From the NCBI GenBank assembly GCA_951799405.1, contig OX637332.1, positions 4,965,001 through 5,029,000 on the forward strand: 64,000 bases of DNA, written 5' to 3'. Source of the stretch: Agapetus fuscipes (Eukaryota; Arthropoda; Insecta; Trichoptera; Glossosomatidae). A program made the position numbers and the translations under genes. Shown here one piece after another: positions 15,201-30,200 of this stretch. Position 1 is the stretch's first letter, and the number at the start of each line of letters is the position of its first letter. The notes beneath the pieces are model-generated. The model ran no database searches. It had not been told where the DNA came from and saw only the letters and a list, made by a program, of their open reading frames with translations.

Positions 15201-18200
15201 TAAGAATGGTTTACCATGAAAATTTTATCTCTGTTTGAGGAAAAGTCGGTAAGAGTTGCAGGGCTTATGTTCATTTGAGATTAGGTTGTAAGTCCACATG
15301 GAGCATTTGTAAGTGCGAACCTGTCTGCTTGTGGGAATGCATTTAATATGAATCTCAAATGGTATGTATCTTTGCAATTTAGATTATAGAACTTAACAAA
15401 ATAATTTCCTTGACTTATAGGTTAGTATGTGGCTGACCACCCATACTGTAAGCAATGGTTCACCATGCAAATTTTATCTCTGTTTGAGGAAAAGTCGGCA
15501 AGAGTTGCAGGGCTTATGTTCATTTGAGATTAGTTTTTTTATTTTGCAAGTCCACATTGGGCATTTGAAGCGTGAACTTGTACCTGTCTGCGTGTGGGAA
15601 TGCATTTAATATGAATCTTAAATGGTATGTATCTTTGCAACTTAGATTATGTAAAGAAATACACAAAATAATTTTCTTGACTTATAGGTTGGTATGAGGC
15701 TGACCACCCATACTTTAAAAAATGGTTTACTTTGCAAATTCACCTTTGTTTCAGGGAAGGTTGGCAAGAGTTGCAGGGCTTATGTTCATTTGGAATGAGC
15801 TGTTATGTTGTAAGTACACATGCAGCATATGTAAGCGGGAACTTATACATATCTGCTTGTGCTGTAAGAATGGTTTACCATGAAAATTTTATCTGTTTGA
15901 GGAAAAGTTGGCAAGAGTTGCAGGGCTTATGTTCATTTGAGATTAGTTTTTTATTTTGTAAGTCCACATGGGGCATTTGTAAGCGCGAACTTATACCTGT
16001 CTGCTTGTGGGAATGCATTTAATATGAATCTCAAATGGTATGTATCTTTACAACTTAGATTATAGAACTTAACAAAATAATTTCCTTGACTTACAGGTTA
16101 GTATGTGGCTGACCACCCATACTGTAAGAATGGTTTACCATGAAAATTTTATCTCTGTTTGAGGAAAAGTAAGGTAAGAGTTTGTTTCAGGGAAGGTTGG
16201 CAAGAGTTGCAGGGCTTATGTTCATTTGGAATGGGCTGTTATGTTGTAAGTACACATGCAGCATATGTAAGCGGGAACTTATACATATCTGCTTGTGGGA
16301 ATGCATTTAATATAAATCTTAAATGATATATATCTTTGCAGCTTAGATTAGATTAGATTAGAACTTATACATGTCTGCTCGTAAGAATGCATGTAATATG
16401 AATCTCAAATGTTATATATGTTTGCAACTTAGATTACAGATTGAAATCCATTTTTATTTGGCTTTTTTTTTATTTTTAATTTGCATGAAATAAAAGAAAA
16501 TGTAAAAAAAACTTTTACGTTTTGCCGCTAGATGTCAATATTGTTCCATACATTTTTAGTATGAACAAACAGATTAATTCCTAAAAGTTTTCATACATTT
16601 GTAAACACACACGCGTAAGCTCGCCGCATTGCAGCATATATACAAAAATTAATTTGCTATAGAGCATGAATGTGTTTCATCTGCTGTGATGGCATTGATT
16701 TTGAAAATCGAAACTCGACGACGAATGACGACTACGAAGGGTAATATAATCTATATCTATAAAGAAGGATGTGTGTATGTATGTATGTATGTATGTATGT
16801 ATGTATGTATGTATGTATGTATGTATGTATGTATGTATGTATGTATGTCCCCTATAGACTCATAAACCGCTCATCCGATTTTGACGAAATTTTCAGGAAA
16901 CATGTAACATATTCTTAGAACGAATCCTGTGAAGTTTGATGGTGATCAAATAAACAGTGGTTCTCAATTCTCGATATTTCAGCAACGAGGTCGGTAAATT
17001 TTGAAACCACCCAATAGAAGAAGACCATTATATTCAACTACAATACATAATCTTAGTTGCAAATATACATTTACATTAAAGATTCATATAAAATGCATGC
17101 TCACAAGTAGACACATGTAAGTTCACGCTTACAAATGCTGCATGTGTACCCACTCATAATTTAAAATCCAAATCTAAAATGAACAACCCAGTAACTTTTA
17201 CTTTACGCCTAAAAATGGGAAAAAAAAAAAAAAGTTGGGAAATTTCCCCAAAAGTGGGGAATTTTTTTTTTCCCCAAAAGTCGGGAAAAACCTAACCTAA
17301 CCTAACCAAACCTAAAAATGGGAAAAAAAAAAAAAAGTTGGGAAATTTCCCCCTGCGCATTGTTCCCACTTATCCCCCTGCGCATGGTTCCCACTTTCAA
17401 ATCTGGGAAAAAAAAAAAAAAGTTGGGAAAATTTTACTTAACTTTACCCACTTTACTTAACTTGAAATGGATGTTATTCAGCTCCTGAGTGGCTTGACAC
17501 TCATTTCTTATGAAGGCTGAGTAAGCCTTGCCGGTATTTTATTTTGGGTTTAAAATAAACAGTGAAACGGGAAATAATTTCTGACAACTTCGGTGGGATT
17601 CTAACTCGAGATCTCGGCATGGAATGCAATCTATAAAGAAGGATGTGTGTATGTATGTATGTATGTATGTATGTATGTATGTATGTATGTATGTATGTAT
17701 GTATGTATGTATGTATGTATGTATGTATGTATGTATGTATGTATGTATGTATGTATGTATGTATGTATGTATGTATGTATGTATGTATGTATGTATGTAT
17801 GTATGTATGTATGTATGTATGTTCCCTATACTCATAAACCGCTCATCCGATTTTGACGAAATTTTCAGGAAACATGTAACATATTTTTAGAATGAATCGT
17901 GTGAAGTTTGATGGTGATCAAATAAACAATGGTTCTCAATTCTCAATATTTCAGCAACGAGGTCGGTAAATTTTGAAACCACCCAATAGAAGAAGACCAT
18001 TATATTCAACTACAATACATAATCTTAGTTGCAAATATACATTTACATTAAAGATTCATATAAAATGCATGCTCACAAGTAGACACATGTAAGTTCACGC
18101 TTACAAATGCTGCATGTGTACCTACTCATAATTTAAAATCCAAATCTAAAATGAACAACCCAGTAACTTTTACTTTACGCCAACTTGAAATGGATGTTAT

Positions 18201-21200
18201 TCAGCTCCTGAGTGGCTTGACACTCATTTCTTATGAAGGCTGAGTAAGCCTTGCCGGTATTTTATTTTGGGTTAGAAATAAACACTGAAACGAGAAATAA
18301 TTTCTGACAACTTCAGTGGGATTCTAACTCGAGATCTCGGCATGGAATGCAGTTACTCTACCAACTAAGCTATAGACCGGACTTTTTACAAATATGGTGG
18401 ATCGATATCGGTTTGGTTAGGGGTAAGCAACCTGCGGCTCACCAGCCACATGCGGCTCTTTGGGTGTGAAGTTACGGCTCTTTAGCTTCATACGCAAATA
18501 TAAAAAAAACACAGAATTATACTTCTGATCGAAAAAAACTAAATCGTTCTGAATCGATTAACGATCTCTCCGCTACTTGTACTCGCTTTTCACCCCCCAC
18601 CCTCCCCCCAACTACAATATAAAAACCCAATCTTCAATGAACATAAGCCCTGCAACTCTTGCCGACCTTCCCTGAAACAGGGGTGACATTGGCAAAGTGA
18701 ACCATTTTTTACAGTATGGGTGGTCAGCCTCATACCAACCTATAAGTCAAGGAAAAACTTTGAAATTTGTAAATTGTAATTTTTGGCTCTTCCGACTCAA
18801 AAGGTTGCCGACCCCTGGCCTAGAATTAAAAAATGTTATTCAAGTATTCCAAGTTGAATTTTAGAAATGTAAGAAAGCTTTTATATCCCGCACTTATAAA
18901 AAATACGATAAACAAAAGTTCGTAGGTCACAACTAGAAGACCATATTGAAATATATTATTATTATGAAAACCTTTTATTGAAACATACTTTTAATTAAAA
19001 TATACATAATATAGTTGTTTTTTCAAAAAACGCATTTCTGTAAAATTATATACTCACCACAAATTTAAAGATCGTTTTTTTCTCGGCGGTTAAACGTCTT
19101 TCTTCTATGTGACAATGGTCCAAAGCAACCAAGATAAACAAAATGTTTGCCTTTTACCTAACCCGGCCGTGCGACTTACAATTTTGTTGTCAATAGAAAA
19201 TGTTCCGTGTGCACTACCTAAAACTTTCACTTATTGAAATAATGGATAGAGCACATTTTAAATGTGGGGAAAAAATGTGAATTCACTTGGCCGGGATAAA
19301 GACAGGACAGGGAGTCAAAAATTCAACATAAATTAAACACTTTCATGGAGATAGTTGAAAAAACACTTAAGTGCATCATATTGTATGAAGCATTTTCCCC
19401 AACTGCATACGTTTCACAGTGCGGTTACATTGAAAAATATTCCTGATTGTTTGGAATACATTTATTTCTTCACTTTGCTCAAAGAGTATAGTGAATTTTA
19501 TAGATTAGTTCTTTAATTGTATGATTATAAAATTTAATGTATTGTTTATATTCTTTTCTTTATATTCTTTTCTCGTTCCTTGACTTATAGGTTGTTATGC
19601 GGCTGACCACCCATAATATAAAAATTGGTTCACTTTGCCAATGTCACCCCTGTTTCAGGGAAGGACGGCAAGAGTTGCAAGGCTTATGTTCATTTGAGAT
19701 TGGGTTTTTATATTGTAGGTCCACATGCGGCATGTGTTAGCGCGAAATTATACATATCTGCTTGTGGGAATGCATTTAGTATAAATCTTAAATGATATAT
19801 ATCTTTGCAGCTTAGATTAGATTAGATTAGATTAGTATAGGTCAATATGCATCTGACCAACTATAAATAGAAAATGGTTCACTCTGCCAATGTCACCCCT
19901 GTTTCAGGGAAGGTCAGCAAAGAGTTGCAGGGTGTATGTTCATTTGAGATTTGGGTTTTTATGTTGTAGGTTCACACGCAGAATGTGCAAGTGTGAACTT
20001 ATACGTGTCTGCTTGTGGGCATGCACTTAATGTGAATTCCAAATGTAACAATTATATCCATGCAACTTAGAATAGATTAGATGAGTGACGTTACATAGCC
20101 GATTTTTTTATCTTAAATATAAATGGAGCACCGCAATCGATTTTCCCTATGCTTGGCTCTGCTGCTTAACAGTTGTACCTAGACCTTTTTTTTTAGAAAA
20201 CGTGAAGATTAACCTAGAGATAAATTGTGTGAAGCTTGATTCCGATTAGCACACTTTTTTTTTTGATCCTGTTGTTTCCTCTTTTATCTGTAGAAAAAAA
20301 TTGATACCACATGCCCAAATGGCGTAGTGAAACACGCCGGGTACTGCTAGTAAAGGATATTTGTTCAATGTTTTCATTGTTGCAGGTAGGTGACTTGGCG
20401 CAGGCTTCCCCGGCCACTGTTTCCCGCTGTGGCATGGTCTACATGGATCCCGCCCAGCTTGGATGGCGACCAGTCGTAAAGTCCTGGCTGTCAACACTGC
20501 CACAGACCGGCAACCTGTTCTCCAAGGAAATGAAAAACTTCATGTTCAGCCTGTTTGAGCTCATCGATTCGGGAATGGAGTTTATAAAGAAACACTGCAA
20601 GATTGGAGTCATGCAAGTATGGCATGTTTTATCCTTGTATATTTGAATAAGTATTAATACTACTTTAAACATGGTGGTTTATTTGATGAGCGCTGTTTTT
20701 GCGTGAATCACGCCTTGAGTCGCAAGGCCCATTTGCCGTAAAGCTGGATGGTAAAGGGGTACATTTTTTCTATCCTGTCAATTGATTCTTGGTGACATAT
20801 TTTAGATAATATGGCAATGCTTGCCCCCTTAATTTTAATTATTCAAATATATAACTTGCTGTAGTTTGATTGTATAAACATTACAAACCACGTTTGGATG
20901 TTCAAATGGATTATCTTCTTTTATTTGGATATCCTTCTTTGGACATCTGAGATGAGATTACTTCGAATTATAGCAGGTAAGACTCTCAGCAACAGTGCCA
21001 GAAATTATGAAATAAGAGAAACCTGCCAGACAGACGACAGGAAGAGGCGGCAGTACTAAAGGGACCATGTGGATAGGATGGACAGTTGGAAAATCCCCCA
21101 TGTGGCTGCCCACAGTATACCTGTAGGACATCTCCTCCAAAGAAGACCACTAAAGAAATGGAGAGATAGCTGGTCCTTTAATCCCCAAGAGGACAATTCT

Positions 21201-24200
21201 CGTTTGACCACACACCATTGATCTAATACAATCTAATCTAATCAAAGTTGCAAAGTTATGTAACTTTGGGGATTCATGTTATATGCATTCTCACAAGTAA
21301 ACAAGTACAAGTTCGCGCTTGCACATGCCGCATCTGAACCTATGACATAAAAACCCAAACGGCAAATGAACATACACCCTGCAACTCTTGCCCACCTTCC
21401 CTGAAACAGGGGTGACATTGGCAAATTGAACCATTTTCTACAGCATGGGTGGTCAGCCACATATCAACCTATAAGTCAAGGAACATATTATACTTACAAC
21501 AAGTTACATTTTTAAATCACAAATAATAACATGTATACACATCAAAACAAATACAAAATACAAAATTGTAATTAAATAAACCCCAGTCCTAGCTGCCAAC
21601 ATGAAGAACAACAAAGAAAAAGAGTTTTAATAACATAATGTTGTTGACATGATGTTGATCCACGGCATTTTGCACAACAAAATTGATAACCCTGATATCT
21701 TGTGTATGTTATCCCTCAACATTCCAACTCGCAGAACCAGGCACACGGTAGACCAACTCTTTCATCTCCCTGTGTGTCGCACTAACTATGCTCAGAGAAA
21801 AACTTATAACAAGTGTTTCAGTAGCATTGATATTTTTCATTTAGAGACGGCGCACTTTCGCAAAGCGGTGGGTGCTTCACTCAGGGAGAACTGATTTCCT
21901 TTATTTTTAAAATTACATCATATTTTGTTTTGAGAGCAGTATTTTTTTCTTGTAATTAGTCACTTGTAATTAACATCTTGTAATTCTTTCCAACTTCCTA
22001 AGCTTGATATCCGTGGCAACATATAATTGGCCATGTTTTTTGTAATTGCTATTATTTATTTCTTATGTAACGCTGTTTGTTGTCCTACTAAAATAAAATT
22101 AAAAAAAAAAAAAATATTTAATTTCAGGTAGACATAAGCAAGGCCACCATGCTGTGCCACTTGCTGCAGTCTCTGTTGGAGTCTCGAGGCGATAAGATCT
22201 CTCAGAAGACCAGGCTGCTGTACATTTCTCAGTGCTTCTTCTTCAGCTACATCTGGTCGGTGGGAGGAAACCTCACTGACGAGTCCCGGCTAGCGTTCCA
22301 AGGACACGTAAACGAGCAATTCAAGAAAGCTGTGGAGCCTTTTGATCCGCCGTAAGTATTTCTTCATTTCCAGCCTCGAATCTTTTCTCACCTGGCTGTC
22401 TACAGATTACTAAAATAAGAGTCGGTGACATTTATTCTGACATAAATATCATTTTAAACCGTCACTTGTATGAAAAAGGTTATGACTCTGGATGAAATGA
22501 AAGAAGTATGCAAGGACCATTAAAAATATGGGGTGATCTGTAATGTAGGCAGCTAAGGCAAAGACTCAATTTTCATTTTTATAGATGTTTTATAATTTTT
22601 TTAGTTTATGTTTTATTTTTTATAATTGGATGTAATTAATTGTTTGTATTCCTTGACTTATAGATTGGTATGAGGATGACCACCCATACTGTAAAAAGAT
22701 GTTTCACTTTGCCAATGTCACCCCTGTTTCAGGGAAGGTCGGCAAGAGTTGCAGGGCTTATGTTCATTTTTTTTTTTTTATTGTAGCAAAATAATGCTAA
22801 TTTAAGCAATTACATATCAAGTCAAAACAAAAACAGTTATGTCAGAGGCGCTTTTGAGATTGGGTTTTTTTATATTGTAGGTCCACATGCGGCATGTGTA
22901 AGCGCGAAATTATGCATGTCTGCTTGTGGGAATACATTTAATATGAATCTCAAATGATACATATCTTTGCAGCTTAGATTTAGATTTAGATTTAGATTAT
23001 TTCACCAGAACGTCATTCCAATGCACTAATACAATCATGGACTACTCCTAAATGGTTCTATAGTACGTGTATAGGTGTGCGTAGCCACTTTGATTTCATA
23101 GTCCGTCATACGATGTATGTATTTCAAGTTCGCAACAATATGTAGGGAAAACTTGTAGAGTGGACATTGAATAATCTTCTTGCATGAATATCTAAAGAGT
23201 TTGCCTTACATTTCTTTGTAAGCTTTAGGTTTAGACCATGTAATCATGATTTCTTGATGATGGAACAGTTTTGAAGTTGTGCATTTCTTTTGCAGGTATA
23301 TTCCTGATAATTTGTGGCAAGTGTACGTGGACTGCAAGACTGGAGAGCTTCGGTCTTGGGAGACTTTGGTGCCAGACTATTCCTACACAGAGGGTGTGCC
23401 ATTCTTTGAAATTCTGGTGCCGACAATTGATACGGTTCGATATGGATACATCATGCAGACCTTGATCAAAGCAAACAGACCAGTCATGTTTGTGGGCAAC
23501 ACTGGTGAGAACATGGTTAATTATTATCTAAGTTGCAAAGATGTATCTGTGAAGAAATCCGAGGAATGCCCAAGTGGGGAGTGGGGAGACCCCAACTGAG
23601 GTGGCTAGACGACATCAAGGGAACTGCAGGCAGAGGATGGCTGAACACAATAGCAGATAGACAAACATGGAGAAGGAGGCCTACGTCCAGGAGTGGACTG
23701 AGAAAGGATGGATTGTTTCTAATAGTCTGTTTGATAGCTCAGTTTTGGTAGAGTGCTTGCATTCCATGCCGTGAGCTCGGGTTCGAATTCCACTGAGGGA
23801 GTCAGAAATGATTTCCAATTTCATATTTCCAGTTAAATATTACTGGCAAGGTTTATTCACCCTTCACAAGAAATGAGAACTAGCCTCCTCAGAAGCCGGG
23901 AAACCCCCACTTCAACTGAAAGGGTTGGCGTAAGCCCAGCCCCTTACCTGTTAAAATAAATAGGTTCCACTCGCCACATGCGAAACCATTTGGAAATAAT
24001 GCGGCAAGAAGTTACACTAGATGTGTAGCTTAGTTGCGCTTTGCATTATATTGTAAAGCTTTTCTGTATTCTTTTAAGGTGTCGGTAAGTCTGTCATAAT
24101 CCAGACAGTCCTGAGGAGCCTCGGCTCCAGCGACTCCTTCGTCCCCTTCACCATGAACTTCTCGGCGCAGACCAACAGCCTCAGCACCCAGCTGATCCTG

Positions 24201-27200
24201 GAGTCAAGGATGGAGAAGCAGAAGTTCACCCTACTGGCCGGGCCGCAAGGGAAGACGTTGCTGGCCTTCGTGGACGATGTCAATATGCCTAAGCTGGACA
24301 CATATGGATCACAGCCAACCATCGAACTGTTGAGGTGCTGAAATTTCTTGCACATTTTTATTTTTACTTTTAGTAAGTAATTTAGTATGAATACTAGGCT
24401 TGTTCTTTGAAAAAAAAGAGTGACGCGCCATGTTATAAAATCTTTTTGGATCACTTTTGCCACTACCACCCAGTTCAGGGAAAGGCGGCAAGAGTTGCAA
24501 GATTTGTGTTCATTTTTAATTTTAATTTTAATTTATTTCACAAGTATGTGCAGGACTGACAGTGAGACACCGAAACGTCACAATACATAAAACATTGTAA
24601 ACATAAGAGAACAATACGAAGATGCTCAGATACATTATTCTACACATCCATACGTCGTTCTAGTATACAAACAGACTCAGATAGTAAGCGATTCATACCA
24701 GTTGTAAATATATCCAGGTGTGGGGCTGAGGAGGCCAGAGTATTTAGCAGCGACAGCGCACGCATTACCCAAGACTGACGGAGAACATTGGTTCGGCAGG
24801 CGGGGATCGTGAAAAGATCATGACTTCTTGCTCTATTATAATTGCTGGGGGCGTAAAGCTGTAGAGTCCGTCCCAGCAGTGGCAAGCAATCAATTCTTCC
24901 ACGAAGCGCGTTAATTATAATTTTGGGTAGGGCCATATCTCGTCTCAACTCTAATGAATAGAATCCGACATGACCCCGAAGAAACTTTGTGGGGTATAGA
25001 AAGGGGTAGTACCGAAAGTTGCTTCATGTGAGGCTTGGGTTATTTTGTAAGTACACATGCAGCATTGGAAGCCCAAATTTACACATGCCTGCTTGTTGGC
25101 GTGCATTAAATATGAGTCTTAAATGTCAATATACCTTTGAAACTTAGATTATAGATTTAATCTAGTAAGAACCAAAAACATAAATGCGCCATTTTACCGG
25201 GTGTGTGAAACTTATAACAAGTGTTTCAGTAGCATTGATATTTTTCTATATTTTGAATTGTTTGTAACACTGTGAAAATTCATATTCAATATTATTTTAT
25301 TTATTTAATTGAAGATTTAAATAAATAAAATAATATTGATATTTTTCATTTAGAGACAGTGCACTTTCGCAAAGCAGTGGGTGCTTCACTCAGGGAGAAC
25401 TGATTTTCTTTATTTTTAAAATTACATCATATTCTGTTTTGAGAGCAGTATTTTTTTCTTGTAATTAGTCACTTGTAATTCTTTCCAACTTCCTAAATTT
25501 GATATCCCTGGCAACATATAATTGGCCATGTTTTTTTGTAATTGCTATTATTATATTTCTTATGTACCTAATGCTGTTTGTTGTCCTATTAAAATAAAAA
25601 TAAAAAAAATAAAAATAACACTACAGTATAATTTCATGACTTGAAATAAAATTAATAATTATAATATTAGGATGATTTAGTTTGTTAGCGCTGTTTTTGT
25701 GTGGACACCTCAAGAGTCCTCTGTGAGTTTGGTCATCGCTATAGAAAGCGCCAATACTCAAGCAAGACTTGGTAAAGGTACCTATATGAATTTTTCAACC
25801 CAGCTAAGCGCATATTATTTGAAAATATAAATGATGCTGGAGTGATGTTTTTCGAGATCTGTTGCCGTGGTCTATGGGAGCTGGAGCTTCCGGATGTTTC
25901 ACCCATGTCTACGATGGGCTTCTTGTATAAAAGATAAATGGTATTTTTTTGTGCTCTGCCGGGATTCAAACCCACAACCTTCAGTTTACGAGTCCAAAGC
26001 GTTACCACTAGTTTGCGGACCGGCCATAAAATATGTATTGTTACGAACTAAGGATTTGAAGTACTCACGCGCGCCTGAACATGTGCGCTAGTGTGTAGAA
26101 CAATCTGGCTAGTATGATGATGGTAGTGGTAAGGTACAAAGAACAGTGGTCTGGTATGAGCAAGAGATCAAATGATTTGGAATATGCAAGAATGATCCCT
26201 TTTGTACCTATATATAGGACCTGCAATGGTGCGGAGGGGGATTGGTCTCTTCAAGCATTTTGCCGTGAAGACAAATAAGCAGGGATTATCAATTGTTGTA
26301 AATTGTGAAACAAACAAAAAACAGTCGGTGTTATGGCCAAGGGGGCCAAGTGGGCTGATCTTTCTAGCGTGTTTGGAATAGAGCAATGTTGGTTCGATCC
26401 TCGCCTGAGTCATTTGACCATAACTTTGACCCTGGTTCTACAGATGTTGTTGGGTAATTATTAATAATTGATAATTCATTAAAATAAACAATAATGAATT
26501 ATTAATTGATTATATTAATACCTGTTTCTGGCCAGGCAGAATACGTTGGTGAATTGCATTCCTCTTCACAAATCTATTTAAAAAAAAAAAACACAAAAAT
26601 AAACCGTGTAAAATAAATTCTGTAAATATTTTTCAGTAAAATCGTAACAATATATTTGTTTGTGTGTTATTTAGGCAGCTGCTGGACACAGGGGGTCTGT
26701 ACGACCGTGCGCACTTGTTCTGGAAGCGCTACGCTGGCTTGGTGCTGGTGTTTGCATGCGCGCCCGCTGGAGGAGGACGAAGCGAGCTGAGCGCGCGCTT
26801 CACCAGGCATCTCTGCACGCTGGTGGTCACGGCCCCTTCCAGCCAGACCCTCAACAGGATCTTTAAGGTACGTGTTGTATGCAATCTTGTCTTTCAAAAA
26901 AAAGTATAAACTCTCAAATTTTGAAAATTCCATGAGATGGTTGGACATCTTGAAAGAATGGATGATGAATGACTAATGAAAAAAGTGTACAGAGGAAACG
27001 TCAGAGGAAAGCGTGGAAGGCGAAGACCGAGGAAGGAATGGATAGACCAAAAATAAGAGAAGAGTATGTACGAAGAAAGTGATATGGAAGGACAGAAAAA
27101 GTGGAGACGAATCTGCAGAGGTACCGGCTATCCTTAGTGGAACAGCGCAGGATACAGTAACAGTAACAGCTATGATTATAGATTATTTATAGATATAATT

Positions 27201-30200
27201 CCATGTAACATGTTAACTTATAGGTCGGTGTTCTTGAGGTTGACCACCCGTACTTAAAAAATGGTTCACATTGCTAATATCACCCCTGTTTCAGAAAAGT
27301 TCAGCAAGGGTTGCAGTGCTGTTATGTTAAAATGGAAAGGTACCTTCAGGATGTACCTACAGGATACTCACTCCGGCTAGCTTCTTCGGCATCACTCTCA
27401 ATGCGTGGGGTTCTTTCTTTGTGTTGCTTACTTTGTATTTTGGGAAGGGCTGTATATTGATAAGACAAGAGCTAATGTTAACAAAAGAGATTTAATCAGT
27501 TAAAGCAAATCCATAAAAAGGAAAAGGGGTGGAGAAGGAAATAGCCAGACCTGTATTAACACTCAAACACAATCACAGTTCTGGCGGCTCACTTTCACGA
27601 AGCACTGATCTGTAGGCTGGAGTCCTAGGCAAGCTTACATAAGGCTCGGGGCTTCGCCCCCGAGAGCGGCAGTCCATTATGAACCGTTATTAGAGAACTT
27701 ACATTATTCTCGACGTTTCGTTAGCGACGTAGTTAACGCCTGAGGATGAATTCATGTATCATGAGTTCATTCTCAGTCATCGTGCAGAGAGGGTGTCTCT
27801 TGAAGACGTTAGCTATGTCGCTAACCAAATGTCGAGAATAATGTAAGTTCTCTTATAACGGTTCATCTAATATCCGAGTAATAAATTTTAACTGTGTAGT
27901 TATTATTATTGTAAATATGCCAAACGACCATAATTCCAACATAAACCTAACAGTGTCTATTCTCATATTTCCAGTCAATCCTGTGTGGCTATCTCCAGAA
28001 TTTCACTTCTGAAGTCTCAGTCCTGGGCAGCAGCATCATCAAGGCTTCTGTGGACATCTACCAGAAGGTCATCGCCAGCTTCCTGCCCACTCCAGCCAAG
28101 TCCCACTATGTGTTCAACCTGAGAGACTTGTCCAAGTGCGTGCAGGGTATGCTGCAAGCTGATGTGTCCACAGTACGTGAACCAACTCAAATGCTGAGGT
28201 GCGGAGTGTTTGTCTTTTTCCATTTTCGATGATATTAGGCAGGCGCATCTAATCTAATCTAATCTAAAGTTGCAAAATATATGTAACATTAGAGATTCAC
28301 ATTATATGCATTTTCACAGACAGACATGTACTCTTGCCCACCTTCCCTGAAACAGGGGTGACATTGGCAAAGTGAACCGTTTTCTTTCAGCATGGGTGGT
28401 CAGCCGCATACCAACCCATACGCCAAGGAACATACACAACAAATTACATTTTTAGTATCAATAAATTATAACGTGTATGGACATTCCTTGACTTATAGGT
28501 TGGTATGAGGCTGACCACCCATACTGTAAAAAATGGTTCACTTTGCCAATGTCACCCCTGTTTCAGGGAAGGTCGGCAAAAGTTGTGGGGCTTATGTTCA
28601 TTTGAGGTTTGGATTTTATTTGTAAGTACACATTCAGCATTTGTAAGCGCGAACTACACTTGTTGGTTTGTGGGCATACATCTGAGAGCTTTAAATGAAT
28701 ATATCTTTGCAACTTAGATTAAAGATTTATATTATAGATTATAGACGCATAGAGTATAAGCAAATATATTTCAGAACAAATATTTTCACCCATTCCTTTA
28801 AAATAAATCAATTGAAATTGACTGAAGGGCACTGACGATGGCTCCAATCAAACTTAAATTTTAAATTTGAATATCCATAATCTATATGAATATCAAGCTT
28901 AAATATTTTTTAACCATATATTTCCTACTTATCAGGCGATGTGCCTGTGTGGGATGCATACCCCTGGTATTAGGCCACTTGACACAGTTTGTTTGCAAAA
29001 CCCATTGTGTTAACTAGTAATTTCCTAAGTGGTCGATATCGATTATACATTGACGTGACATAAAAATAGTCTACGAAAAATTATACAAACCCGTGACCAC
29101 CCATCTATCAAATTGCGTGTCTACACCAATTTGATAATATATAGATACTCAGAGGTATAAAAAGGGCAATGAGGAAAAGCGAACTATTTTAAAATTATTT
29201 TTCAGATTATTTTACCACGAGTGTGTAAGAGTACTCCATGATCGCCTAGTCAGCTTCGAGGAGCGGCAGTCCTTCTTCTGCTACATGCGCGATGTCTGCT
29301 TGGAAAACTTTGGAGAGCCAGTCGTCCAGCTGGATGATGGGGAAGAACACAAACTGCCGGTGCTGATGTTTGGGGACTTCCTCAATTACGGAGTGGCCAA
29401 GGAGAACAGGATATACCAGGAAATTATAGACTCCAAGAACTTGTGTGAAATTTTAAGCGTAAGTTATAACAAAAGTATTTAATAGGTATGTAGGGAAAAT
29501 AAAGAATATGGGGAAATTTTAAATATTGGTAAAAAAACAAAAGAAAATCGATAGAGGACAGAGGTAGAGATTAGTTCAGTTAGCTCGCAGCCACAGGCTT
29601 GTGAATTTTGTTATGCTGTGTATGTAAAGAAACTAAGTTAAAACTTAGTTAAATATTTTATTGATTGTAGAGGCATTAACTTTGTAATCGTTCATCATTA
29701 ATGATAAAAGAAAAACAGTTTTGTTTTCGATTACGTGAGTATATTTTTATATACCACAACCGGTTTTGCAAACATCCGTTCGCATCATCAGGTGGTTAAA
29801 TATCTTAAATTTGTTAGATAAAGTAGGTAGCTGTTTAAATGTTAATATTATCGATAGGATATAGTTGTACTTTATAGTACAATACACAGATGGCAATAGC
29901 GATAATTATTGCTTTGTGTGAATATTGTGTTTTATCGTATATTGTGGTGGTGAAACAAATAAAGTTAAACATTTAATGTGGTTGCTGTATTACATATTGT
30001 GTCGTTCATCTGGCAGTGGAGAGTTTTGTTTATAAATTAAATTGAATACTCCTTCCTTCTAATCTGCGATGAAGAAATCTCTGGAGCTCGGCTTTCAGTT
30101 TCAAAGCAGATTTTAAACAGACACCTCGTTGAAGACATGGACATCATCATCACGAATTGGTGCCCAACTTGGGGCTGATTGAACTCAGTTCTTAACCCTC

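Noticed and set aside
13727..16437. CRISPR-like or coding tandem array
   Set aside because: Units are about 250 bp with no short spacers, in a eukaryotic intron, and are recognisable LINE tails. The similar 60-96-residue frames in them are by-products.
17288..17315. Interstitial telomere
   Set aside because: Only three or four CCTAA units; reported just as part of the insertion.
17624..17890. Open frames of repeating MYVC / HTYI residues
   Set aside because: They are translations of the (GTAT)n microsatellite on either strand.
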